DNA from: Lachnospiraceae bacterium
GTDB taxonomy: Bacteria; Bacillota; Clostridia; Lachnospirales; Lachnospiraceae
DNA length: 64,000 bases
Assembly (NCBI GenBank): GCA_024691305.1
Contig: JAILNS010000015.1
Location: forward strand, 124,001-188,000
Direction: 5' to 3'
The notes beneath the pieces were generated by a model that was not told the origin of the DNA, searched no databases, and worked only from the letters and a program-made list of their open reading frames with translations. This document shows, in pieces, positions 28,675 to 38,170 of this stretch. The translations under genes were made by a program, and so were the position numbers. How positions within the stretch are numbered: the stretch's first letter is position 1; each line of letters begins with the position of its first letter.

Positions 28675-28763
28675 GTATATGCCTATGTTTGGACTATTCG
28701 ATTTGGCTGATTTGTGCTATGATTATGTTTTGTAGGCTTGATGTAAGCCGAGGAGGTTTGCAA

Positions 28764-29696
28764 TTGAACATAATTAATCTGTTTAATGCTCTTCCGGGAG
28801 CATGTGCGCAGGGGCTTATATGGGGAATCATGGCCATAGGCGTATATATTACATATAAGATACTTGATCTTGCCGATCTTACGGTGGACGGTACAATGGC
28901 AACCGGCGGAGCAGTATGTGTAATGATGATGATATCGGGACACAGTGTATGGCTGTCCCTTCTGGTAGCTTTTATTGTAGGGTGTCTTGCCGGACTGGTA
29001 ACCGGCGTCCTTCATACGGCACTTGGAATTCCCGCTATTCTGGCAGGGATTTTGACACAACTCGGATTATATTCAATAAACCTGAGGATTTTGGACAATA
29101 AAGCTAATCAGGCTATAAATGTTGATAAGTATGACCTCTTGGTTTCGCTACGATACATCAAGGATGTTCCTTTTTACAGAAATACCATACTGGTCGTGGC
29201 TGTTATAATAGCTTTACTCGTTGCAGTACTTTACTGGTTTTTCGGGACAGAACTGGGTTCTGCGATAAGAGCTACGGGTTCCAATCATAATATGAGCCGT
29301 GCTCAGGGTATAAATACCAATGCAATGAAGGTTATCGGACTTATATTAAGTAACGGTATCGTAGCCTTTGCAAGCGGACTTTATGCACAGTATCAGGGCT
29401 TTGCCGATGTAAATGCCGGTAGAGGAGCTATAGTCATCGGTCTGGCTGCTGTTATAATCGCCGATGTTATATTCGGCAAGATCAAAGGCAATTTTGCTTT
29501 TAAGCTTGCCAGTGTTTCATTCGGAGCGATCATTTATTACATTGTTCTTCAGATAGTCATGTGGCTTGGACTTAATTCAAATGACCTTAAGCTCTTAAGT
29601 GCGATCATAGTTGCACTGTTTTTGGCAATCCCGTATATAAAGACCAAATATGCCCCCAAAAAGGTAGTAAAGAAGGGAGAGAACGCAGATGCTTGA
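28764..29696 (+). CDS. ABC transporter permease (branched-chain/Trp-type, BPD_transp_2)
   Basis: Membrane subunit of about 310 residues with eight or more hydrophobic segments (GACAQGLIWGIMAIGVYITY, TVDGTMATGGA and others). The TTG start is inferred: AGGAGG is centred 7 bases before it and it opens the conserved INLFNALPGA region. An open frame continues 75 bases upstream but has no ribosome site. With the flanking receptor and ATPase it forms a TrpXYZ-like importer. It overlaps the ATPase gene by 8 bases. Confidence 0.85.
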   Translation: MNIINLFNALPGACAQGLIWGIMAIGVYITYKILDLADLTVDGTMATGGAVCVMMMISGHSVWLSLLVAFIVGCLAGLVTGVLHTALGIPAILAGILTQLGLYSINLRILDNKANQAINVDKYDLLVSLRYIKDVPFYRNTILVVAVIIALLVAVLYWFFGTELGSAIRATGSNHNMSRAQGINTNAMKVIGLILSNGIVAFASGLYAQYQGFADVNAGRGAIVIGLAAVIIADVIFGKIKGNFAFKLASVSFGAIIYYIVLQIVMWLGLNSNDLKLLSAIIVALFLAIPYIKTKYAPKKVVKKGENADA

Positions 29697-30483
29697 ACTT
29701 AAGAATATTCACAAGACGTTTAATCCCGGAACCGTAAATGAAAAAACAGCTTTGTGCGGGCTTGATCTTAAACTGAACGAAGGCGATTTTGTTACAGTTA
29801 TCGGTGGTAACGGAGCAGGTAAATCCACGATGTTAAATGCAATTGCCGGTGTATGGTTTGTTGATGAGGGTACCATAACCATTGACGGTGATGATGTTAC
29901 TAAACTTCCGGAACACAAGCGTGCCAAATATCTTGGACGTGTTTTCCAGGACCCCATGAACGGTACTGCAGCTACCATGCAGATAGATGAGAATCTTGCT
30001 CTTGCTGCAAGACGCGGTAAGTTCAGAAGCTTAAAAAAAGGTATAACGGCCAAGGAAATGGCATATTTTAAGGAAAGACTCGCAACTTTGGATCTGGGAC
30101 TTGAAGAGAGGATGACTACCAAGGTTGGTCTTTTATCCGGCGGACAGAGGCAGGCTCTTACCTTGCTCATGGCTGCTCTTGTTAAACCCAGGCTCCTTCT
30201 TTTGGACGAACATACGGCAGCTCTCGATCCCAAAACAGCAGCAAAGGTCCTTGAAACCACACAGAGGATCGTAGATGCAGACAATATAACAACTCTTATG
30301 ATCACCCATAATATGAAGGATGCCATAGCTCATGGAAACAGGCTCATCATGATGCACGAAGGCCGTATAATTTATGATGTTTCCGGTGAGGAAAAGAAGA
30401 ATCTTCATGTCAGCGATCTGCTTGCCAAATTTGAAGAAGCAAGCGGCGGCGCTTTTGCCAATGACAGAATGATGCTTAACTGA
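29689..30483 (+). CDS. ABC transporter ATP-binding protein
   Basis: Nucleotide-binding subunit of the importer. Walker A is GGNGAGKST, Q-loop region VFQDPM, signature LSGGQRQ, Walker B LLLLDEHTAALD and the switch His in MITHNM. The 264-residue length is usual. The start overlaps the end of the permease gene. Substrate specificity is set by the receptor and is not readable here. Confidence 0.93.
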   Translation: MLELKNIHKTFNPGTVNEKTALCGLDLKLNEGDFVTVIGGNGAGKSTMLNAIAGVWFVDEGTITIDGDDVTKLPEHKRAKYLGRVFQDPMNGTAATMQIDENLALAARRGKFRSLKKGITAKEMAYFKERLATLDLGLEERMTTKVGLLSGGQRQALTLLMAALVKPRLLLLDEHTAALDPKTAAKVLETTQRIVDADNITTLMITHNMKDAIAHGNRLIMMHEGRIIYDVSGEEKKNLHVSDLLAKFEEASGGAFANDRMMLN

Positions 30484-30515
30484 TGATCAGCAGTTTGAAA
30501 GAATAATTTAGAATT

Positions 30516-32783
30516 ATGGATGTTAAACAGATCAAAAAAGGCGATCTGATAATTAAAAAAGACAGTGTAATGGATAATCTGTGGTATATCGTGGACGGCG
30601 GTATAACCATGGATTACGGTACGTACAAGATCGAGTTGCAAAAAGGCGACTTTGTAGGTCTTGCCGATTTTGATACCGGCATTCATTCTTATAATTACTA
30701 TGCCACCGAGGATTCCCAGCTGATGGCATTTTCATCCAGGGACAATCTGTACAATTCCAGTTTTTACATATCAAAGCCCGAAAACTGCAGGGCACTTGCC
30801 CTATCTTTAAACCGCATGGTCAGAGAATCATATCAGCAGTTAAGTGATCTTTGCACTTTAAGCAGTGAACTTAATAAGACTGTTTTTGACGCTTATGGAA
30901 AGTTTTGTGAGTATACACGTGAGCTTCATATGTCCGTGGATATTTTTTCTGCCATGGATGAAGCACCCGAACCTATATCCATGAGTATCAATCAGAAGAT
31001 GATCTTTGCAACGCATAACGGTGTTTATAATGTGCTTGCGGGTAAGGAAAGCGCTTCTTCCGTAATCTCCAAGGGTATAGTTTCCGGATATATGTTACAT
31101 GCGATCTTAGATCTTCATGAAGTATCGGGCGCAATAGAATATGTTAAGGGAACTGTGGATGATAGCCTTGATCTTTTGATGGTAGAATCCGAGGATGATA
31201 TATACGGAAGGCTTGGAAGTCTTCTTATCAAGGCAACTTCCGATCATCCAATAGCTGCAGAGATAAAGGCACTTATGGAGGAAATCTATGAAACGGTTCA
31301 TAAATATTCTCCTGAACTTGCCGAGGCAAGAAAATATACCCATGATAAGAAGATCGAATCAATAGGCGGTGTATCGGGCGAAACTTCGGATAAATCCGAG
31401 AGTATGTCAAGTGTTGCATCCAAACTGATCGGCAGTCTTGATTCCATAATCAAATTCTGTAATTATCCGGAGGAGAGAGCAGCTAAACTTAAGGAAGCCG
31501 TAAGTGCTTTTAAGAATCTTTCCGATCCGTACTCTACGGATAATGATGTAAGAAGGCTGCGTTCTGTCATAGAAGAAAACTTCTATACACTTTACCTTGC
31601 CGTTTTGGAGGCAAGACTTGAAAGTGTCGATGTTCCGATACTCATCAAGATGTTTTTGGACTTCGGATATCTTGACGAAGAACTTGCCGGAATGAAGAAT
31701 GCCTGTGAGCTTTATAATATATGCTTAAGCTATTCCGGAGATAAAGACAAAGGTGTTTATACCGCTTCCGAGTGGCTGACTGCCATTTTCTTAAGGGAGA
31801 GAGAACCAAGCATCAACGAGTTTGAACAGTCATTTGAGGAATATATAAGAGAACAGGTCACAAACGGACGTATATCCGACCAGCAGGCCAAAGCCATCGT
31901 TGCTGACCGCGGACAGAAGGTCATGTTTGAGCTACAGAATATGTTCAGGCGAACATCCAAGATATGTTCCGGACAGATACTGTCTTTTTGCCCCATATTG
32001 TGTGAATATCAGCTTATGCGCGGCCCTAAAGAAGATCTTATAGATCCTCAGATCATTTCCGAGGCTATCAATAATGTAAAAGCAATCGATTATTCGATCT
32101 TTTACCGGGAGACCATGTTTATTTTCAGTGAAAAAGAGAACATACATGATGTTATCCATGTTGAAGTATTGCCTGACATAATTCTCATGCCCGTAGTCGG
32201 TTCAAGAGGAATAATGTGGCAGGAGATTTCCGGCAGGGACAGAATGACTCATGCAAGAATGATGTTTCCTATCATAAATGTCGAAAACCTTGAAAAGATA
32301 GTTCTTAAGGTTTTGGGTGATTACAGGTGGGAGATGTGTAAGAGAATGCAGGGCATGAGATGGAATGATGTTACTGATCCGTCCCTTACAAGTCTGTACT
32401 GTGATTATCTTCAGTTCTATCGCAAGAATTCGGATGTGAGCCCCGAACAGAAGGAGAAGATCAAGCTTGGACTCCAGCGGTACAAACAGAATTTCAAGGA
32501 ATATTTTTCAAGTGACTATGCAAATTATATAAAATATGAATCTGCAGGTTCACCTCATCTTAATAAAGTAGCCAGAGGGATCCTGTATTCCCAGTGTCCC
32601 TTCAGGGCTGAAGTAAGAAAGAAACTTACAGAAAATCCTATTTATAATGATATTTCGGAAAAATATCGTATTAAAGTTGCTCAACATTTACGTAAACTTG
32701 AGAATATCATAAAAAAGCTAAACAGCAAGGGCCAGGAGGTTCCTATCGAGCTCAAAAAAGAGATTGAATTTTATAATATGTAA
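30516..32783 (+). CDS. Large protein with cNMP-binding-like N-terminus, function unknown
   Basis: No confident family for most of the 755 residues. Residues 1-80 (KKGDLIIKKDSVMDNLWYIV, then GDFVGLADF) look like the beta-roll of a Crp/cNMP-binding domain, but the phosphate-binding Arg motif is not evident. The remainder is mainly helical, with a Ser/Glu-rich linker near 285-300 and a Lys-rich C-terminus. No signal peptide or membrane segment is seen, and no DNA-binding helix-turn-helix follows the N-terminal domain. It is 32 bases after the ABC ATPase gene with no terminator between, so it is likely co-transcribed. The ribosome site is weak (GAAAGA). Confidence 0.6.
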   Translation: MDVKQIKKGDLIIKKDSVMDNLWYIVDGGITMDYGTYKIELQKGDFVGLADFDTGIHSYNYYATEDSQLMAFSSRDNLYNSSFYISKPENCRALALSLNRMVRESYQQLSDLCTLSSELNKTVFDAYGKFCEYTRELHMSVDIFSAMDEAPEPISMSINQKMIFATHNGVYNVLAGKESASSVISKGIVSGYMLHAILDLHEVSGAIEYVKGTVDDSLDLLMVESEDDIYGRLGSLLIKATSDHPIAAEIKALMEEIYETVHKYSPELAEARKYTHDKKIESIGGVSGETSDKSESMSSVASKLIGSLDSIIKFCNYPEERAAKLKEAVSAFKNLSDPYSTDNDVRRLRSVIEENFYTLYLAVLEARLESVDVPILIKMFLDFGYLDEELAGMKNACELYNICLSYSGDKDKGVYTASEWLTAIFLREREPSINEFEQSFEEYIREQVTNGRISDQQAKAIVADRGQKVMFELQNMFRRTSKICSGQILSFCPILCEYQLMRGPKEDLIDPQIISEAINNVKAIDYSIFYRETMFIFSEKENIHDVIHVEVLPDIILMPVVGSRGIMWQEISGRDRMTHARMMFPIINVENLEKIVLKVLGDYRWEMCKRMQGMRWNDVTDPSLTSLYCDYLQFYRKNSDVSPEQKEKIKLGLQRYKQNFKEYFSSDYANYIKYESAGSPHLNKVARGILYSQCPFRAEVRKKLTENPIYNDISEKYRIKVAQHLRKLENIIKKLNSKGQEVPIELKKEIEFYNM

Positions 32784-32807
32784 ACCATATTTAGTGGTAA
32801 TTCCTTG

Positions 32808-32836
32808 TTGCATCAACCATATATAGCGTTTATAAT
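32808..32836 (+). promoter_or_regulatory. Promoter of the uracil permease operon
   Basis: TTGCAT (32808-32813), 17-bp spacer, TATAAT (32831-32836). The same hexamers and spacing recur at 53038-53066. The transcript leader is about 35 bases, with no PyrR-type attenuator seen. Confidence 0.65.
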
Positions 32837-32875
32837 CGAGTTTAGGATTTTTTTATAAATTAGGAGGGAAAGACA

Positions 32876-34282
32876 ATGAGCGATAAAGTCACACCAATCG
32901 TTGATGCCAGGGAATTAGGAATTCCCAAAATGCTGATCTTAGGCATTCAGCATATGTTTGCCATGTTTGGAGCAACAATCCTTGTACCAATCCTTGTTAC
33001 AGGCTATTTTCAGGGAGAAGGGCTTTCGGTACAGGTGACACTTTTCTTTGCGGGAATAGGAACTTTGTTTTTCCATCTTTGTTCCAAGTTTAGGGTTCCT
33101 GCTTTCTTAGGAAGTTCTTTTGCTTTTCTTGGCGGGTTTGCAACAGTTGCAGAACTTAATACCGGAAGATTTGCAAATATGAGTTACGGTGAGAAACTTC
33201 CGTATGCAACCGGTGGTATTGTGGTTGCAGGTCTTCTTTATCTTATACTTGCACTTGTCATCAAACTTGTCGGTGTTAAGAGAGTAATGAGATTTTTACC
33301 TCCGGTAGTTACCGGACCGATCATAATCTGTATAGGTCTTAGCCTTGCACCTTCTGCGATAAGCAACGCAAGCACCAACTGGCTCCTTGCATTTATCGCA
33401 CTTGCAACGGTTATCATATTTAATATCTGGGGTAAGGGCATGTGGAAGATAATACCTATCCTTATGGGTGTTGTGATCTCATATGTCGTAGCGCTTATCT
33501 TACATGCTTTCGGCGTGACTAATCCGGATGGTTCCGCTATACTTAATTTTGCTTCCGTATCTCAAGCATCAATAGTAGGTCTGCCTCCTTTTCAGATATG
33601 TAAATTCGACATTACGGCAATCCTTGTAATGGCTCCGATCGCTATAGCTACAATGATGGAGCATATCGGTGATATATCAGCCATTTCCGCAACTACAGGA
33701 CAGAATTTTATCGAAGATCCAGGTCTTCACAGAACTCTTATAGGCGACGGACTTGCGACTTCCTTATCTGCAATGTTCGGCGGCCCTGCAAATACAACAT
33801 ACGGAGAAAATACCGGAGTTCTTGAACTTTCACATGTATATGATCCCAGAGTTATCCGGATCGCAGCGGTATTTGCCATAATACTCAGCTTCATTCCCAA
33901 GATTTCCGAACTTATAGGCTCACTTCCTTCGGCCATTATCGGCGGGATCAGTTTTGTTCTTTACGGAATGATATCTGCTATCGGTGTAAGGAATATCGTT
34001 GAGAATAAGGTTGACTTTACCAAGTCACGTAACCTCATGATCGCAGCTGTAATACTTGTTTGCGGTCTTGGGTTTTCAAGCGGACTTACCTTTAATATAG
34101 GTTCTACGAGCATCACACTTACATCTCTTGCAATAGCTGCTCTTGCAGGTGTGATCTTAAATGCGATCCTTCCCGGAAATGATTATGAATTCGGTAAGAA
34201 CATTGATGGAGATATAAACAGGGGTATATCCATTAATCCGCTCCATGAAGATACCGAACCGGATGACAGCAGTGAGGGTTGA
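32876..34282 (+). CDS. uraA: Uracil/xanthine permease (NCS2 family)
   Basis: Polytopic nucleobase:cation symporter with about 12-14 membrane segments. The family signature NTTYGENTGVL is near residue 304, and MEHIGDISAIS carries residues of the substrate site. The length is 468. It is directly followed by upp, the enzyme that traps imported uracil as UMP, which supports uracil as substrate. AGGAGGG precedes the ATG. Confidence 0.93.
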   Translation: MSDKVTPIVDARELGIPKMLILGIQHMFAMFGATILVPILVTGYFQGEGLSVQVTLFFAGIGTLFFHLCSKFRVPAFLGSSFAFLGGFATVAELNTGRFANMSYGEKLPYATGGIVVAGLLYLILALVIKLVGVKRVMRFLPPVVTGPIIICIGLSLAPSAISNASTNWLLAFIALATVIIFNIWGKGMWKIIPILMGVVISYVVALILHAFGVTNPDGSAILNFASVSQASIVGLPPFQICKFDITAILVMAPIAIATMMEHIGDISAISATTGQNFIEDPGLHRTLIGDGLATSLSAMFGGPANTTYGENTGVLELSHVYDPRVIRIAAVFAIILSFIPKISELIGSLPSAIIGGISFVLYGMISAIGVRNIVENKVDFTKSRNLMIAAVILVCGLGFSSGLTFNIGSTSITLTSLAIAALAGVILNAILPGNDYEFGKNIDGDINRGISINPLHEDTEPDDSSEG

Positions 34283-34332
34283 TAAATAGGTCCGATACTA
34301 TATAAACGCTGATTCATATAAAGGGGGAAACT

Positions 34333-34980
34333 ATGGAAGATTTTAGCAATATAGAAAATATTTACATCATGGATCATCCTTTGATCCAGCATAAGATAAC
34401 CCAGATAAGAGACAAGAATACAGGTACTCAACAGTTCCGTAAGTGTATCGAAGAAATCGCAACTCTTATGGGGTATGAAGCACTAAGAGACCTGCCGCTC
34501 ATGGATATAGAGGTTGAAACACCAATAGAATCATGTAAATCACCTGTTATAGCCGGTAAGAAACTTGCGATTGTGCCTATCCTCAGAGCAGGACTTGGAA
34601 TGGTAAGCGGAATAGAAGCACTTGTTCCCACTGCAAAGGTCGGACATATAGGTCTGTACAGGGATCCCGACACACATAATCCTGTTGAGTATTATTGCAA
34701 GCTTCCGGCTCCAATAGAACAAAGAACCATAGTAGTCGTTGATCCTATGCTTGCGACCGGCGGTTCCGGATCGGATGCAGTCACTCAGATCAAGCAGCAC
34801 GGAGGAGTTCATATCAAGTTTATGTGTATAATAGCTGCTCCTGAAGGTCTTAAGAAACTGCATGAAGATCATCCCGACATCCAGATATATGTCGGACATC
34901 TTGACAGATGCCTCAATGAAAACGCTTATATATGTCCCGGACTCGGTGATGCCGGCGACAGGATATTCGGTACCAAATAA
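34333..34980 (+). CDS. upp: Uracil phosphoribosyltransferase
   Basis: Converts uracil and PRPP to UMP in pyrimidine salvage. The PRPP-binding motif [16 protein letters not shown] is near residues 136-151, and the uracil-binding C-terminus includes [10 protein letters not shown]. The length is 215, normally 208-215. A strong AAAGGGGG site precedes the ATG. It follows the uracil permease by 50 bases without a terminator. Confidence 0.97.
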   Translation: MEDFSNIENIYIMDHPLIQHKITQIRDKNTGTQQFRKCIEEIATLMGYEALRDLPLMDIEVETPIESCKSPVIAGKKLAIVPILRAGLGMVSGIEALVPTAKVGHIGLYRDPDTHNPVEYYCKLPAPIEQRTIVVVDPMLATGGSGSDAVTQIKQHGGVHIKFMCIIAAPEGLKKLHEDHPDIQIYVGHLDRCLNENAYICPGLGDAGDRIFGTK

Positions 34981-34988
34981 TTTTTGCC

Positions 34989-35513
34989 ATGAATTTTAGA
35001 TCAAAGAATAAAAGGTTTTATACGCTTATAGCAGCACTCATGATATCATGGGTGCTGTCTGGCTGTGGTAAGGATGCTGCTTTAGAATCATATAAGGAAA
35101 GCATGAATGATTATTACGACAGACTGGTACAGATAGATGACGGTATAAATTCCATAGATCCTCAGTCAGACCTGGACGGAACCCAACTCTTAAGCTATCT
35201 GGATGAACTCAATGTTATAACTGCCGAAATGGCTGATCTTACGGTTCCAAAACAGTTTGAGATAGTTGAGACTCTTGCCGATGAAGCTGCCGATAATATG
35301 TCCAAATCGGTTGTTTTATATCATCAGCTGTATGAAACCGAAGAATATAACGAAGATGTTGCAGCCGGTGCTTATGAATATTATGAAAGAGCTAACCTGA
35401 GGATCAGATATATCAGGGATATACTTCACGGTGAAATGCCCGAAGATCTTGTCATAGAAAGCGGAGATGAAGAAGAAAACACGGGTGACGGACCTGTAGA
35501 AGCTGCAGAGTGA
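34989..35513 (+). CDS. Small lipoprotein of unknown function
   Basis: 174 residues. A basic N-terminus, hydrophobic core and LSGC lipobox (Cys about residue 26) mark a lipoprotein. The mature part is acidic and helical, with two heptad-like stretches and an acidic tail. No family is recognised. It starts 9 bases after upp and has no clear ribosome site, so translation may be coupled. It is followed by a single-span coiled-coil protein; the two may act together at the membrane. Confidence 0.7.
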   Translation: MNFRSKNKRFYTLIAALMISWVLSGCGKDAALESYKESMNDYYDRLVQIDDGINSIDPQSDLDGTQLLSYLDELNVITAEMADLTVPKQFEIVETLADEAADNMSKSVVLYHQLYETEEYNEDVAAGAYEYYERANLRIRYIRDILHGEMPEDLVIESGDEEENTGDGPVEAAE

Positions 35514-35542
35514 TACAGACATTGATCAGGGAGGTTATACAG

Positions 35543-35989
35543 ATGTTTGAAAAAAAAGAAAATAATGAGCCAACTAAACAGGATATTCCTGAGGATCCGA
35601 TCACTATTCTGATCAAAAAACAGGAAAAACAGTTATTCTATACAAGGATAATGAGCCTTGCGGTTGTAGCAATGGCTGTTATGGTATTGTTTGTATGTGT
35701 TATAATCGTTCCTAAAGTGACTAAAACTATAGGGCAGGTCGACATACTTATTAACGAAGTGTCAGATGCAATAGATAATGTTAATACATCGCTTGCAGGG
35801 TTTGACGAGATGTCAACCGAGATCACAACCGCAGCAGAAGGCATTAACGGACTTGTTGAGGAGAATGCCGAAGTTCTCAGTGATTCAATGAATAAACTTA
35901 ATTCCATTGATTTTGAGGGCCTGAATGATGCGATCAAGGATCTTCAGGATGTTGTTGAACCGCTTGCAAATTTCTTTAATAAATTTTGA
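35543..35989 (+). CDS. Single-span membrane protein with coiled-coil exterior, unknown function
   Basis: 148 residues: a charged cytoplasmic N-terminus (1-40), one membrane helix (about 43-66, MSLAVVAMAVMVLFVCVIIV), then an extracytoplasmic helical region of heptads rich in Ile, Leu, Asn and Asp, reminiscent of DUF948 or chemoreceptor coiled coils. The ATG is chosen over an upstream in-frame start because AGGGAGG lies 8 bases before it. It sits between the lipoprotein gene and ilvB with short gaps. Confidence 0.72.
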   Translation: MFEKKENNEPTKQDIPEDPITILIKKQEKQLFYTRIMSLAVVAMAVMVLFVCVIIVPKVTKTIGQVDILINEVSDAIDNVNTSLAGFDEMSTEITTAAEGINGLVEENAEVLSDSMNKLNSIDFEGLNDAIKDLQDVVEPLANFFNKF

Positions 35990-36026
35990 TAGATGATCTT
36001 TTACGATACAGGGGCAGGGAGTGTAT

Positions 36027-37643
36027 ATGATTGGTGCAGATTCCATAGTTAAATGTCTTGAAGAAGAAGGTGTAGATGTTGTCTTCGGATATCCGGGGGT
36101 GGCAATATGTCCTTTTTATAATTCAATCCTTAATTCCGATATCAAGACGGTGCTTATAAGAACAGAGCAGAATGCTGCTCATGCTGCATCGGGCCTTGCA
36201 AGAGTTACCGGTAAGACCGGAGTATGTGCCGTGACTTCTGGCCCCGGTGCAACTAATGTCATAACAGGTATAGCTACTGCTTTTGCGGATTCGATACCGC
36301 TTATCGTTATTACGGGGCAGGTTAATTCATCGCTTCTTGGTTCGGATGTTTTTCAGGAAGCAGATATAACAGGTGCTGTAGAAAGTTTTGTAAAATACAG
36401 TTATCTGGTCAGGGATGCAGATGATATTCCCCGAATATTCAAAGAGGCATTTCATCTTGCGGGTACAGGCCGTAAGGGTCCTGTTCTCATAGATATCCCG
36501 ATAGATATACAGAATGCGCCTACCGCAAGATTCAAGTATCCTGAGACTATATCCATGCGTACTTATAAACCTACGGTAAAAGGGCATGCGGTCCAGATCC
36601 AGAAAGCCGTTAAGGCTCTTAACCATGCCAAAAGGCCCATTATCTGTGCCGGCGGCGGAGTGCATCTTGCAGGGGCATGTGATATATTAAGAAAATTTTC
36701 CGAAAAGTATTCGATACCTACCGTGCATACAATGATGGGTAAGGGAGCGCTTCCTTCGGCATACAAATTAAACTACGGAATGGTGGGAAATAACGGCAAA
36801 CCTTATGCCAATCGCGCGATGAACGAATCCGATCTGCTTATAATGGTCGGAGCAAGAGTTGCTGACAGGGCTATAAGTCAGCCGGATATCATATTTGATA
36901 ATAAAACTCTGGTACATATAGACGTCGATCCTGCCGAGATCGGAAAGAACGCAAAGGCTACCATACCTATAGTCGGCGATGCGGACAGTATTTTAAATGA
37001 AATGTATGATGGTGAGATCTTATGTGATACTTCCGAATGGATAGAAACGCTTGAAGAATACAGGAAGACTATGTATCCTAAGAGAAATCCGAATCCTAAG
37101 TATGTAGATCCCTGTGAGTTCATAAGAAGACTTACCGAGAAAATGGAAGATGACTCCATTTATGTCGCAGATGTAGGCCAGAATCAGATATGGTCATGTT
37201 CCAATGCCGTAGTCAAGAACGGGCAATTCCTTACAAGCGGTGGAATGGGAACTATGGGTTATTCTATTCCCGCTGCCATGGGTGCAAAGTATGCATGTCC
37301 GGACAAGCAGGTTGTGGCAGTATGCGGTGACGGATCATTTCAGATGTCTCTTATGGAGCTTGCTACGATGAGGCAGCATAATATCCAGGGCAAGATAATA
37401 GTTATGAATAACGGTTATCTGGGAATGGTACGTGAGTATCAGCATTATACTTACAAAGATCACTACAGCGTGGTAGATATTAGCGGAAGCCCGGATCTGT
37501 CAAAGATCGCGGAAGCTTATGGTTTTAAATACCTGTGTCTTGAAAACATGGATAATTGCAATGAAGTCATTGATGATTTTCTTGACAGCAGCGATTCGGT
37601 TTTACTTGAGTTAAACATTGATCCGATGGACCTGGTTAAGTAG
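36027..37643 (+). CDS. ilvB: Acetolactate synthase (AHAS) catalytic subunit
   Basis: Thiamine-diphosphate enzyme for the first common step of valine/leucine/isoleucine synthesis. The N-terminal PYR domain has the catalytic Glu in RTEQNAAHAA, and TSGPGATN follows. The C-terminal PP domain binds ThDP and Mg through GDGSFQMS...NNGYLG. At 538 residues it is slightly short for AHAS (usually 550-590) but lacks nothing obvious. The ATG with AGGGAG 5 bases upstream is preferred over the GTG two codons earlier. Two regulatory subunits and ilvC follow, which confirms the anabolic role. Confidence 0.92.
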   Translation: MIGADSIVKCLEEEGVDVVFGYPGVAICPFYNSILNSDIKTVLIRTEQNAAHAASGLARVTGKTGVCAVTSGPGATNVITGIATAFADSIPLIVITGQVNSSLLGSDVFQEADITGAVESFVKYSYLVRDADDIPRIFKEAFHLAGTGRKGPVLIDIPIDIQNAPTARFKYPETISMRTYKPTVKGHAVQIQKAVKALNHAKRPIICAGGGVHLAGACDILRKFSEKYSIPTVHTMMGKGALPSAYKLNYGMVGNNGKPYANRAMNESDLLIMVGARVADRAISQPDIIFDNKTLVHIDVDPAEIGKNAKATIPIVGDADSILNEMYDGEILCDTSEWIETLEEYRKTMYPKRNPNPKYVDPCEFIRRLTEKMEDDSIYVADVGQNQIWSCSNAVVKNGQFLTSGGMGTMGYSIPAAMGAKYACPDKQVVAVCGDGSFQMSLMELATMRQHNIQGKIIVMNNGYLGMVREYQHYTYKDHYSVVDISGSPDLSKIAEAYGFKYLCLENMDNCNEVIDDFLDSSDSVLLELNIDPMDLVK

Positions 37644-37651
37644 GAGGATTT

Positions 37652-38131
37652 ATGAAGCGTATATATTCGGTACTGGTTGAAAACAGGTCAGGTGTTTTGT
37701 TTAAGGTTGCGGGCCTTTTTTCACGAAGATGTTTTAATATCGATTCTCTTGCAGTCGGGGAAACCGATTCACCCGATGTTTCATGTATGACGGTGGTAAG
37801 TTCCGGAGATGATCGTACAATGGAACAGATCGAGAAACAGCTTAACAAAAAGATCGATGTCATCAAAGTCAGGACTTTTGGCGAAAATGAGGCCATCAGT
37901 CGTGAACTGATGTTACTAAAGGTTAAATATAATAAATCCAACAGAGCCGAGATCCTGGAAATATGTGATATTATGAAGGCTGATATCGTTGATATGTCTA
38001 AGAGTCAGCTTATGATCCAGATATGTGATGTTCCTGAAAGAACAAGGGTACTCATTTCAATGCTAAGTTCCATATCAATAGTGGAAGTTGCACGTACCGG
38101 TACATTGGCATTGCCTAAGTGCGTCGATTGA
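37652..38131 (+). CDS. ilvN: Acetolactate synthase regulatory subunit, divergent copy
   Basis: 159 residues: N-terminal ACT domain (YSVLVENRSGVLFKVAGLFS) and C-terminal ALS_ss domain. It matches AHAS small subunits but differs from the canonical copy next to it, for example SRRCFNIDSLAVGE where the second copy has SRRGYNIESITAG. The Gly-to-Cys change is in the ACT ligand region. AGGAGG overlaps the ilvB stop. This copy is adjacent to ilvB and could be the main partner or confer different amino-acid sensitivity. Confidence 0.88.
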   Translation: MKRIYSVLVENRSGVLFKVAGLFSRRCFNIDSLAVGETDSPDVSCMTVVSSGDDRTMEQIEKQLNKKIDVIKVRTFGENEAISRELMLLKVKYNKSNRAEILEICDIMKADIVDMSKSQLMIQICDVPERTRVLISMLSSISIVEVARTGTLALPKCVD

Positions 38132-38170
38132 TATAAAATATACTGACGGAAAGGATAATAGGATATTGGT

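Noticed and set aside
29709..30326. Open frame of 205 codons on the minus strand within the ABC ATPase gene
   Set aside because: The ATPase on the other strand has every family motif; the antisense frame has none.
35990..36026. T-box or leader peptide before ilvB
   Set aside because: The gap is only 37 bases, with no room for a leader element.
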